Assembly (NCBI RefSeq): GCF_004340465.1
Contig: NZ_SLVV01000008.1
Span: 158,121-222,120 of the forward strand
Direction: 5' to 3'
DNA length: 64,000 nt
Origin: Mesobacillus foraminis
Lineage (GTDB): Bacteria; Bacillota; Bacilli; Bacillales; Cytobacillaceae
Positions 52,611 through 60,212 of the stretch are shown here, in pieces (positions within the stretch are counted from its first letter, which is position 1; every line of letters starts with the position of its first letter). The notes below the pieces were generated by a model. The model searched no databases, had not been told where the DNA came from, and saw nothing but the letters and a program-made list of their open reading frames with translations. A program made the position numbers and the translations under genes.

Positions 52611-52755
52611 CTTCCCGGCGTTGGGACCATTTGCCTCAGCGCCTTTTTGTGGGGTGAAGAGAAATTTTCGACAGGGATTTTCATCTGATTACCAGTAAAA
52701 TCCTTTTTCTTTAAGGGTTTCTGGTCCCCCGGAGGACAGGCTCGACATTAACTGC

Positions 52756-52769
52756 TGAAAACGTTACAA
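52756..52769 (+). promoter_or_regulatory. cre-like site upstream of the symporter operon
   Basis: TGAAAACGTTACAA matches 12 of 14 positions of the cre consensus TGWAANCGNTNWCA. It is centred about 50 bp before the expected transcription start, upstream of the -35. Confidence 0.5.
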
Positions 52770-52777
52770 GCTTTTAC

Positions 52778-52806
52778 TTGACCGGGCGGTATGTTGCATG
52801 GATAAT
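52778..52806 (+). promoter_or_regulatory. Sigma-A promoter of the symporter operon
   Basis: TTGACC at 52778-52783, a 17-bp spacer and GATAAT at 52801-52806. Confidence 0.75.
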
Positions 52807-52884
52807 AAAATTAAATTTTCGAATAAATCAGTAAACTGAATAGGGTATTGATTCACAGAAAAACCCCGGCATTTCGACAAATTA

Positions 52885-52898
52885 TGGCAGCGCTTACA
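52885..52898 (+). promoter_or_regulatory. Second cre-like site, in the leader
   Basis: TGGCAGCGCTTACA matches 12 of 14 cre positions and lies about 75 bp downstream of the expected start, just before the ribosome binding site. Such placement usually gives repression. Confidence 0.45.
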
Positions 52899-52913
52899 TG
52901 GAGGTGAAGATGT

Positions 52914-53096
52914 TTGATCCCTTTTATTATCCTGATTTCAATCACGGCAGGCTCCCTTTATTTGGCCTTCAGGAAAAAACGGTCTTTTTTTCTTGTTGTC
53001 CCGTTCCTTAGCATTTTTGTCTACTTTTTGATTCAAATCCTCATGGTGCCTGCACCATTTCTTGATACCGTTAAATTTATTTTCAGCCTGAGCTAA
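52914..53096 (+). CDS. Small two-helix membrane protein
   Basis: 60 residues, mostly two hydrophobic helices (FIILISITAGSLYLAF and FFLVVPFLSIFVYFLIQIL) separated by RKKRS. I do not recognise a family. It starts at TTG 52914, nine bases after GGAGG (52900-52904). A competing ATG at 52910 in another frame gives only 33 non-hydrophobic residues. As first gene of the symporter operon it could be an accessory peptide; that is inference. Confidence 0.5.
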   Translation: MIPFIILISITAGSLYLAFRKKRSFFLVVPFLSIFVYFLIQILMVPAPFLDTVKFIFSLS

Positions 53097-53201
53097 AGCT
53101 GCACGGGCGCCAGGGAGAAAAATCCTGAGAGGAGGAAACCGAGCATAGCGTATTGGTTAAAACGGGTGTAAAAAACCTATTTTTATAAAAGGGGTGGAAG
53201 T

Positions 53202-53504
53202 GTGAAAAAGATCGACAAGGCTGTTGCGGATCAATATTTTCGTGAAAAGAACACCTACATGGTGCTGTATCTGGTCATCTGGTTCTGTGTATCGTTTGGT
53301 GCTGTCCTGCTGGCAGAGCCTTTAAGCAATTTCTCCATCGGCGGGTTTCCGTTCCATTATTTTATGGGAGCCCAGGGCTCTGTGCTGACTTTCATCATCC
53401 TGCTGTTCGTGAATGCAAAGGTTGGCGACCAGATTGACAAAAAGTATGGAATTGATGAAGCGAAAAATATCAAGCTGAGTGAAGGAAAGACACTCGACCA
53501 TTAA
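53202..53504 (+). CDS. DUF485 membrane protein
   Basis: 100-residue protein with two helices, DUF485 family (B. subtilis YwcB-like), nearly always encoded before an ActP-type symporter and presumed to assist it. Conserved YFREKNTYMVLYLVIWFCV and the second helix (FMGAQGSVLTFIILLFVNAKV). GTG start at 53202 behind GGGGTGGAAGT. Separated from the symporter by 64 bp. Confidence 0.85.
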   Translation: MKKIDKAVADQYFREKNTYMVLYLVIWFCVSFGAVLLAEPLSNFSIGGFPFHYFMGAQGSVLTFIILLFVNAKVGDQIDKKYGIDEAKNIKLSEGKTLDH

Positions 53505-53568
53505 ATCCGGGACTTTATAATTTAATTTTTTAAATTAAATAGAATGTGCATGAATAGGGGGAAGTTCT

Positions 53569-55239
53569 TTGGATACACAGTTTCTGGTCTCATTATCGAT
53601 CATATTGGCAACATTTGCTCTTTATATTGGTATTGCGCTTTATAACAAGGCGAAGGCGACTTCTGATTTTTATGTTGCTGGACGAGGTGTCCCTCCAGTT
53701 TTTAACGGAATGGCAATCGGCGCTGACTGGATGAGTGCTGCGTCTTTTATTGGAATGGCTGGAACGATCATGCTGCTTGGGTATGATGGGCTCGCCTATA
53801 TCATGGGCTGGACGGGCGGTTATCTGCTCCTTACCTTCCTGCTCGCACCGCAGCTTCGCAAATATGGCCGCTACACTGTGCCGGAGTTCATTGGCGACCG
53901 ATTTGACAGCCATACCGCGCGTGTTCTGGCCGCAGTTTGTACCATTATTATTTCATTTACGTATTCCATCGGACAGCTGTCAGGTTCCGGGGTGGTCATC
54001 GGCCGCCTGTTTGAAATCGACGCCAAGCTTGGAACGATGATTGGTGTTGTGCTGATTGCATTTTATGCGGCTTTCGGAGGGATGAAGGGGATTACCTGGA
54101 CGCAGGTTGCCCAGTATATTGTCCTGATTATTGCCTATTTGATCCCCGTTATCTTTATGTCGCTCCAGCTGACTAACAACCCGCTGCCATGGCTTTCGTA
54201 CGGGGAGCTTGTCGGAAAGATGGGTGAACTGGACCGGGAGCTCGGAATTTCCCAGTATTTTGCTCCGTTTACCAATGGGACGAAGTGGCAGTTCCTTGCC
54301 TTGATGTTTACGCTGATGTGCGGTACGGCAGGACTTCCGCACGTCATTGTCCGTTTTTATACTGTATCCACCATGAAAGCAGCACGCTGGTCGGGGGCTT
54401 GGGCACTGCTTTTCATCGGGCTTCTCTATTTCTCGGCGCCAGCATACGCCGCCTTTTCCCGGTTTATTTTAATGACGAAGGTGGCAGGGAGCAAAATCAC
54501 CGAACTCCCTGCCTGGACCAAGTCATGGATCGATACCGGAAAGCTGCAAATGGCCGACAATAATGGCGACGGTGTTTTGCAATGGAGCGAGCTCATCATT
54601 TCAAACGACATTGTGGTTATGGCAACACCGGAAATTGCCAATCTTGGGGTGTTCGTCATCGGCCTGGTGGCTGCTGGGGCAATGGCTGCAGCACTTTCCA
54701 CTGCGGGCGGCCTGATGATCTCGATCTCATCATCCTTTGCCCATGATATTTTCTACCGCGTCTGGAAGCCAAACTCGACGGAAAAAACGCGCCTTGCGGT
54801 GGCGCGCTGGTCAATCGTCATTGCTACCTTGCTTGCGGGCCTGATCGCCTTGAATCCTCCGGGAGCGATTACGCAGATTGTGGCCTGGGCGTTTGCACTG
54901 GCAACTGGAACCTTCTTTCCGGCATTGGTCCTTGGTGTCTGGTGGAAGCGTTCGAATGCCCAAGGGGTCATAGCGGGTCTGCTCGTCGGCCTCGCTGTCA
55001 CGCTGGGCTATATCTTTGCAGCGAAATACGGAGGATTCACGATTCTTGGAATCATTGATACGGGGGCAGGGGTATTTGGTGCTGCTGCTGCATTCCTCGC
55101 CAATATTGTCGTCTCGCTGGCTACTCCGGCACCATCCCAAAAGCTTCAGGAAGAAGTGCTCGACCTTCGCTATCCGGAGCAGATGGTCTATAAAGACGGC
55201 TCAGTCTGGATGAATGACGATGCAACCAAATCAATTTAA
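53569..55239 (+). CDS. actP: Sodium:solute symporter, acetate permease-like
   Basis: 556-residue SSS-family transporter with about 13 helices. It has the sodium-site region DFYVAGRGVPPVFNGMAIGADWMSAASFIG, then VPEFIGDRF and GGLMISISSSFAHDIF. The pairing with DUF485 matches ActP (E. coli YjcH-ActP) and B. subtilis YwcA. The extended loop with LQMADNNGDGVLQWSELI looks like an EF-hand (D-N-N-G-D-G), noteworthy in a symporter loop. TTG start at 53569. The end overlaps the next gene by 26 bp. Substrate inferred as acetate or a small carboxylate. Confidence 0.85.
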   Translation: MDTQFLVSLSIILATFALYIGIALYNKAKATSDFYVAGRGVPPVFNGMAIGADWMSAASFIGMAGTIMLLGYDGLAYIMGWTGGYLLLTFLLAPQLRKYGRYTVPEFIGDRFDSHTARVLAAVCTIIISFTYSIGQLSGSGVVIGRLFEIDAKLGTMIGVVLIAFYAAFGGMKGITWTQVAQYIVLIIAYLIPVIFMSLQLTNNPLPWLSYGELVGKMGELDRELGISQYFAPFTNGTKWQFLALMFTLMCGTAGLPHVIVRFYTVSTMKAARWSGAWALLFIGLLYFSAPAYAAFSRFILMTKVAGSKITELPAWTKSWIDTGKLQMADNNGDGVLQWSELIISNDIVVMATPEIANLGVFVIGLVAAGAMAAALSTAGGLMISISSSFAHDIFYRVWKPNSTEKTRLAVARWSIVIATLLAGLIALNPPGAITQIVAWAFALATGTFFPALVLGVWWKRSNAQGVIAGLLVGLAVTLGYIFAAKYGGFTILGIIDTGAGVFGAAAAFLANIVVSLATPAPSQKLQEEVLDLRYPEQMVYKDGSVWMNDDATKSI

Positions 55240-57088
55240 TAAAATTATGGAGGCTGTGCAGTTCCATCCCTTGTTTCAGGGGCTGGAACAGGGCACAGCC
55301 CTTTCCCTTGTCCGCGAATGCGAGGTAAAGGCCTACCAGAAGCATGAGGTCATGCTGAAGGGCGATACAGAACGCGAGGGGTTATTGCTGCTCTTAGAAG
55401 GCATCGCCGAGGTGCGTGTTGGAGAAGAGGTGCTTGAGGTGATTCAAAAAGGGGAAATGGCCGGCTTTTCAAGCCTGGCTGATTTCCTTGGCATCCCTTC
55501 TCCTGAAGACCACCTTCTTACCGTTGAGCTGCGTGCTGTGGAGCAAGTAAAGGTACTGTTCATCCCATTTGCGGTGCTGGCCAGGAGGTGGGAGGATTCC
55601 AATGTCCATGACTATATTCTTTCTCAGGTAGCCATCCGCCTGAGGGATGTCTATGGATCGCTTGCGGAACAGGTCAGTCTGGCCCGGCAGCTGGGAGAAA
55701 AGGAACCGTTTATTTCCCGGGTACAGGACATCATGTCAGAGGAGATAGTTTCGATTCCGCCCAGAGCAACTGTGCAGGAGGCAGCCCGGGCAATGTCGGA
55801 CAAACGAGTCAGCTCTGTCCTGGTCACCGAAGAGGGGAAGCTTGAAGGAATAATTACAGAGCGGGATATTGTTCAGAGGGTGGTGGCTGGAGGCAAGTCT
55901 TTTCAAAGTTCCGCGAGCCAAATCATGACTCCTGATCCCATAGTCATTCCACGGCTCGCTTACGTGTACGAAGCGATTTCGGAGATGGTTTTAAAGGGAA
56001 TTAAGCATTTACCGGTTATAGAGGGCGAAAAAACGGTCGGTATTGTCACATTATCCGACCTTGGCAGGAGGAAAAATGCCAGTGTCTTAAAGACAATCAG
56101 GCAAATAGAGGAGGCGGACGAAACAGGACTGAGGGAGGTAAAGGAGGCGGTATCCGTGATAACGGATCATTTGCTAAGGGAGCAGGTACCGGTATTTACC
56201 TTGCTGGAAACAGTCACCAGCCTTTATGACCGGGGAGTGTCCAGGGCTGTGGATCTTGCTGCTGCAAGGCTCGGACGACCTCCTGCACCGTTTGCTTTTT
56301 ACCAGATGGGAAGCAGCGGCCGGGGCGAGCAATTCATGCTGACAGACCAGGACCATTTTCTTGTCTATGAGGACGGCGGAGACCATGCTTATTTTAAAAA
56401 GCTTGGCAGCGAGATTGTCTCCATCCTAGAACAGGCGGGCTATGCCAGCTGTCAGGGCCTGATGATGGCCAGCGAGGAACAGTGGCGGGGAACGGTCAGC
56501 CAGTGGCAGGACCGGGTAAGGCAATGGATGGTTCAGTCTACGAACACCAACCTGCTGCTGGCGCAAAATTTCTTTTCCTACCGGTTGGTTGCTGGAAGCG
56601 AGGAAGTGGGCCGGGGGCTGGAGTCCGGTCTCAGAGAACTCCTTGCCAGGTCGAAGATTTTTTTATACCGCCTTGCGCAGGCAGAAAGAGAGCAACGCCC
56701 GATCCCTGACCTTGACCAGCCAATCCGGTCTCTGTTTAAAATGGAGCGCAAGAGCCTGGACTTAAAGAAAGAGGTGCTGTTTCCTTATCACCACAGCCTG
56801 CAAATACTGGCCTTGAAAGCTGGCATTCTGGGAGGAACCACTTTGGAAAAGATCAATGCGCTGGAACAAAAAGGGGTGTTCACGGCCGATTTTGCCCAGG
56901 ATGTAAGGGCAGCCGCAAGCCAGGTATTATCCTTGTATATCAGGCTGAGATGGAATGAAGATAGTGGAGATGGCAGCTCGGTCTTAACCTTTTCAGGTTT
57001 GTCGACTAGAGAGAAGGATGAACTGATGTTGAGCCTGAGGACATTAAAGAAACTGCAAGGCTCTGTATTTGCGCAGTTTCCGCTGTAG
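55214..57088 (+). CDS. cNMP-binding / CBS / DUF294 nucleotidyltransferase-like protein
   Basis: 624-residue cytosolic multidomain protein: cyclic-nucleotide-binding-like domain (about 10-140), two CBS domains (about 170-290; VTEEGKLEGIITERDIVQRV and VIEGEKTVGIVTLSDLG), a DUF294 nucleotidyltransferase core (GSSGRGEQFMLTDQDHFLVY; D378 and D380) and the DUF294 C-terminal helical domain. The pattern resembles GlnD-type uridylyltransferases with sensor domains in front. It starts inside the symporter gene (26-bp overlap), arguing that it regulates or responds to that transporter. The reaction is not established. ATG at 55214 or 55220. Confidence 0.85.
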   Translation: MTMQPNQFNKIMEAVQFHPLFQGLEQGTALSLVRECEVKAYQKHEVMLKGDTEREGLLLLLEGIAEVRVGEEVLEVIQKGEMAGFSSLADFLGIPSPEDHLLTVELRAVEQVKVLFIPFAVLARRWEDSNVHDYILSQVAIRLRDVYGSLAEQVSLARQLGEKEPFISRVQDIMSEEIVSIPPRATVQEAARAMSDKRVSSVLVTEEGKLEGIITERDIVQRVVAGGKSFQSSASQIMTPDPIVIPRLAYVYEAISEMVLKGIKHLPVIEGEKTVGIVTLSDLGRRKNASVLKTIRQIEEADETGLREVKEAVSVITDHLLREQVPVFTLLETVTSLYDRGVSRAVDLAAARLGRPPAPFAFYQMGSSGRGEQFMLTDQDHFLVYEDGGDHAYFKKLGSEIVSILEQAGYASCQGLMMASEEQWRGTVSQWQDRVRQWMVQSTNTNLLLAQNFFSYRLVAGSEEVGRGLESGLRELLARSKIFLYRLAQAEREQRPIPDLDQPIRSLFKMERKSLDLKKEVLFPYHHSLQILALKAGILGGTTLEKINALEQKGVFTADFAQDVRAAASQVLSLYIRLRWNEDSGDGSSVLTFSGLSTREKDELMLSLRTLKKLQGSVFAQFPL

Positions 57089-57140
57089 CAGGGAGGCTGA
57101 TTTGCAGGCTGGAATTATATTTTTATAAAAGGAGGGTTCG

Positions 57141-57785
57141 ATGTTATTTCAGCGTAAGACGGTATCCTGCCCAGTTGCCTATGACAGCTTGCCTTTGTCC
57201 ACTGAGCTGGAGGAATTGTCATTTATCGTCTTTGATACGGAAACAACCGGTTTCCAGGTGGGTGCAGATGACCGGTTGCTTGAGATTGGTGCCGTTTCCA
57301 TCAAGGGGCTCAAGGTACAGGAAGAGGATATTTTTCATTCATATGTAAATCCGAATCGACAAATTTCTCGGGAAATAATCCAATTAACGTCCATTACCAC
57401 AGAAAAAGTCGAAAATGCGCCTCAAGCGACAGAGGCCATTGCCAGCTTTTTTCATTATGTTGGGGAGCGGGAGGCTGTATGTTTGGTTGGTCATTATGTC
57501 AGCTTTGATACCCTTGTTTTCAAACATGAGTTAAAGAGGGGAAAGCAGGGATTAAGGGGCCTCTGTACGATTGATACTCTAGACTTGATTGGCTTTATTG
57601 CTCCTTCGTACGATATGAGGGATCTTGAGCGATACGCCATGGCATTCGGGACGAGAATCTACAAACGCCATTCCGCCCTCGGGGATGCCCTGACAACAGC
57701 ATACCTCTTCACCGAACTTCTGCTCCGGACAAAGGAGCGGGGTGTCCGTACCTGGGGGGAGCTGCTCAAGGCGGTTAAAGGGTGA
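57141..57785 (+). CDS. DnaQ-family 3'-5' exonuclease
   Basis: 214-residue DEDDh exonuclease. ExoI is FDTETTGFQVG, ExoII lies in VGHYVSFDTLVFKHEL and ExoIII in HSALGDALTTAYLF. It is related to the epsilon/PolC proofreading domain but stands alone, so it is not the replicative subunit. Genes like it commonly follow DUF294 genes in symporter operons; the reason is unknown. AAAGGAGGGTTCG precedes the ATG. Confidence 0.88.
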   Translation: MLFQRKTVSCPVAYDSLPLSTELEELSFIVFDTETTGFQVGADDRLLEIGAVSIKGLKVQEEDIFHSYVNPNRQISREIIQLTSITTEKVENAPQATEAIASFFHYVGEREAVCLVGHYVSFDTLVFKHELKRGKQGLRGLCTIDTLDLIGFIAPSYDMRDLERYAMAFGTRIYKRHSALGDALTTAYLFTELLLRTKERGVRTWGELLKAVKG

Positions 57786-58260
57786 GAGCGGGCAAGGCCA
57801 TGTCGATGAACAGCGGTTTAGCTGGCGGAACCTCCGGGCCTGCCTGGCATTGCTTTAGTGTACTAAACGGGGTCAGGCACGCTTTAGTATAGCGGTGTGA
57901 CGATAAAGTTCAGGTGTGCGATATGGGCTGCGGCAGCCGGGGTATCGTATAGCGTGCCGATATGGTCTGAGGTTTGTGATACAGGTCTTTACGGCGTATC
58001 GGCATGCGATACAGCAATCGGCATTGTATTGCTGCCCGATATGAAGTAACGGTATCCCATCCTGGAAGTTGTTCAAACGGCATGAGCAGTATAGCTGCTT
58101 TGTGATATAGCGGCATGCGATATGGCAAGGGCAAAAGTTGATGCAGATACTTGGATGTGATATGGCAACGCCTTAAATAATATAACATTGGCAGGATCTA
58201 GTCGGTGCGCAATATGTTGACATGCCATATCGCTATGCGATATGGATGGCATCAACTGAC
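57786..58260. repeat. Irregular GATATGG / GCGATA array
   Basis: From about 57887 to 58245 at least fifteen copies of GATA(T/C)(G/A)G or its variants (GTATA, CGTATC), often within TGCGATATGGC, recur 12-22 bp apart. Examples are at 57920, 57959, 57978, 58008, 58038, 58104, 58119, 58159 and 58239. It lacks a fixed period. Minus-strand frames across it lack ribosome binding sites. The phrase GGGGTCAGGCAC at 57870 matches the terminator stem at 43550. Confidence 0.65.
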
Positions 58261-58618
58261 AGTAAAATGGATTGGAGATTCAACGGATTAAAGGGGATAA
58301 GGTCTCTTCTGCTGAGAAGTTAATAAAACTTTCTGAAAAAAGTTACCTATTCCTTGTCCTTATTGTGTTTTTCGTGCATATATCCTCAACCAAGCTAATA
58401 GAATGAATACAAACCTGTCAAAGAGAGAGTGTTTGAGGTGAGGAGTCGTTTTGCGTGAATGAGGATTTAGCCGGAGACATGATTATTTCCAGTAATGTAT
58501 AGAAGGCCTGTCCTTCTGCCGCAAGTAAAAAAGCAAGTTTTGCGGTTTTCAGTATTTTACGAGGAAAAGCGGGTCTCATTTCACACTTCTCACATCCAAT
58601 TTAGGGAGGGCGAGTGGT
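58261..58618 (+). other. spoIIID upstream region
   Basis: Noncoding apart from a possible 15-codon frame, GTG at 58455 to TAG at 58502, behind GAGGTGAGGAG; it may be a leader peptide or chance. A weak sigma-E-like site, ATA at 58378-58380 with AATAGAAT at 58397-58404 (16 bp apart), is the best promoter candidate for spoIIID. A strong ribosome binding site, GGGAGGGCGAG, ends the region. Confidence 0.4.
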
Positions 58619-58891
58619 GTGCACGATTACATCAAAGAGAGAACCATCAAGATTGGAAAGTATATCGTGGAGACGAGAAAAACGGTTCGCGTGATCGCGA
58701 AGGAGTTTGGCGTATCCAAAAGTACAGTCCATAAAGACTTGACGGAAAGACTGCCTGAAATCAACCCGGAGCTTGCGAATGAAGTAAAGGAAATTCTCGA
58801 TTACCATAAATCGATCCGCCATTTAAGGGGCGGCGAAGCGACGAAGCTTAAATACCGCAAAGAGGAAAGGGAAGGGGAGCCTGTTCAATAA
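58619..58891 (+). CDS. spoIIID: Stage III sporulation transcription factor D
   Basis: 90-residue mother-cell regulator that both activates and represses sigma-E and sigma-K genes. The HTH is VIAKEFGVSKSTVHKDL, and the basic C-terminal tail RHLRGGEATKLKYRKEE gives extra DNA contacts. The sequence is near identical to B. subtilis SpoIIID, including the GTG start. In B. subtilis mbl follows spoIIID; here a type VII-type locus follows instead. Confidence 0.96.
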   Translation: MHDYIKERTIKIGKYIVETRKTVRVIAKEFGVSKSTVHKDLTERLPEINPELANEVKEILDYHKSIRHLRGGEATKLKYRKEEREGEPVQ

Positions 58892-58952
58892 TTGAGGGGA
58901 AATATCGGGGGCGAAAGCTTTTACAGGAATGATTCAACCATGAATAAAAAGG

Positions 58953-59007
58953 ACAAGGCGGGGTAGAGTCTGCTTAAAGGGCAGACGGTACACCGCCTTG
59001 TTTGTTT
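58953..59007 (+). terminator. Terminator after spoIIID
   Basis: ACAAGGCGG pairs with CCGCCTTGT, enclosing an inner GTCTGC/GCAGAC stem, followed by TTTGTTTT. Confidence 0.75.
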
Positions 59008-59022
59008 TGGCAGGTACAATAG

Positions 59023-59056
59023 AAAACAGGCTGCTTGGGGCAAGCAGCCTGTTTTC
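59023..59056. terminator. Bidirectional terminator at the end of the DUF4176 gene
   Basis: A perfect 15-bp stem, AAAACAGGCTGCTTG / CAAGCAGCCTGTTTT, with loop GGG. It touches the stop codon of the leftward gene. Confidence 0.85.
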
Positions 59057-59345
59057 ATACATCCTTGTTCCTGAATCGGGCAAGTTCACTGGACAGCGCC
59101 TCACTCAGCTCCTGTTCCTGCGGACTTTCATACCCTTTAAAGAGAACCGCTTCAATTTGCTTGTGGTCGAAAAAAACATTGTACTCCTTGCTGATGAACC
59201 CCAGTGGATAAGGGCAGCCTACATAATCCCAGATGGATTCCGCGCCATTTTGGGTCTGCATCCGCCCGTAGATCATCATGGGCTGGTTCAGATTATTCAA
59301 TGAAACAACCGTACCAATAGGAAGCAGTGTTTGATCCTTTTCCAT
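59055..59345 (-). CDS. DUF4176 family protein, type VII secretion-associated
   Basis: About 96-residue soluble protein with the DUF4176 pattern LPIGTVVSLNNLNQPMMIYGRMQ, then WDYVGCPYPLGFI and FFDHKQIEAVLFKGYE. DUF4176 proteins cluster with firmicute type VII secretion (Ess/Yuk) genes; their role is unknown. ATG at 59345 (MEKDQTLLP) is preferred to the GTG at 59354, which lies too close to AAGGAAG. It is the last gene of a leftward trio divergent from the EssC gene. Confidence 0.75.
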   Translation of the reverse strand: MEKDQTLLPIGTVVSLNNLNQPMMIYGRMQTQNGAESIWDYVGCPYPLGFISKEYNVFFDHKQIEAVLFKGYESPQEQELSEALSSELARFRNKDV

Positions 59346-59362
59346 GATGGACACTTCCTTTT

Positions 59363-59575
59363 TTATTTTCTTGTAACCTCATATTTACTTAGTAGAAATT
59401 TTATAAACAAATAAAAGAGGCTTAAACCAACAGGCACAACCACAATGAATATCAACGAAATGATGAGTTTGTTGATCATTGGAGAGTTGCTGTAAAACCA
59501 GATGGCATACAGGGAGGAGAGTGTTGATAAAACCCCGAAGGATGTGATCACCTTTTTTATTCTAGCTAAATCCAT
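59363..59575 (-). CDS. Small two-helix membrane protein
   Basis: 70 residues with two predicted helices (VITSFGVLSTLSSLYAIWFY and LIISLIFIVVVPVGLSLFYLFI) and a basic C-terminus. No family recognised. AAAGGGGAATTGGAAC precedes the ATG at 59575. It lies 17 bp before the DUF4176 start and 22 bp after the 33-residue gene, so it is presumably in one transcript with them. Confidence 0.6.
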   Translation of the reverse strand: MDLARIKKVITSFGVLSTLSSLYAIWFYSNSPMINKLIISLIFIVVVPVGLSLFYLFIKFLLSKYEVTRK

Positions 59576-59597
59576 GTTCCAATTCCCCTTTTATTAC

Positions 59598-59699
59598 TTA
59601 TTTTTCGTCTTCGTCTTCCTCGGGCTCAAAGCCAAATTTCAATCCCGCCCCGAAAAGTCCGAATCCAAGAATGTAATAGATTGTTAAATTATATAGCAT
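59598..59699 (-). CDS. 33-residue membrane peptide with acidic tail
   Basis: A very short frame: ATG at 59699, stop at 59598-59600. It encodes MLYNLTIYYILGFGLFGAGL, then KFGFEPEEDEDEK: one glycine-rich hydrophobic helix followed by a strongly acidic tail. GGGGAAA stands about ten bases before the ATG. The helix-plus-charged-tail design and tight linkage to the next gene argue for a real gene, although it is too short to be sure. Confidence 0.5.
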   Translation of the reverse strand: MLYNLTIYYILGFGLFGAGLKFGFEPEEDEDEK

Positions 59700-60212
59700 A
59701 AAAAGAAATTTTCCCCAGTGTTGACCGTTATTTCTCCGGTTTTGTTGTTTTTAATCGGGACTAAAGGACTGTTTCTGTCTCGGTAACCGTTGATTTTTTG
59801 GCGGGAATTTGAATGGGGTCTAATTCAAAATTCCTATCTTCCTATAATATCTTTCTATTTTTCTTAAAAGATGTGCAAGAGGCAAGCGGTTTCTATGCGA
59901 GGATTGTCGCAATTTGTCGAGATTATCCTTTCATGTACCTAGTTTGAAATTGTCGAAGAAAGGGTAATTTAGGTCTAAAATCCTCAATTTGGTAAAATAC
60001 CTGGCGAAACCTTTGCCTTGAATGGCTGATATTGTAAAATATTTATATATTTAGTGATAGATTTGTCATAAATGTTTCAAATAATAATCTTGTAAACTAC
60101 ATAATTTTACGATAGCGAATTTTATTTACAGCAGGCAGGCAGGAATGGCGACCGTTAAGCGAAACGGCCAGAATCCGCCTGCTGATTTGTGCCTGCGGGG
60201 AGAGATGAACTT
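59700..60212 (+). other. Divergent intergenic region ahead of the EssC gene
   Basis: 513 bp, AT-rich. The best rightward promoter candidate is TTGTCA at 60063-60068, 16 bp, then TAATCT at 60085-60090. A stem-loop follows in the leader: CAGCAGGC at 60129-60136 with GCCTGCTG at 60177-60184, enclosing a smaller CCGTT/AACGG stem. No esxA, esaA, esaB or essB gene is present here. Confidence 0.5.

Noticed and set aside
51571-52684. Minus-strand open frames across the end of the glucosidase gene and the 52-bp array
   Set aside because: The array period (52) shifts frame at every unit, there is no ribosome binding site, and the protein is low complexity.
57873-58255. Minus-strand frames in the GATATGG array
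   Set aside because: Short, no ribosome binding sites, composition set by the repeated words.
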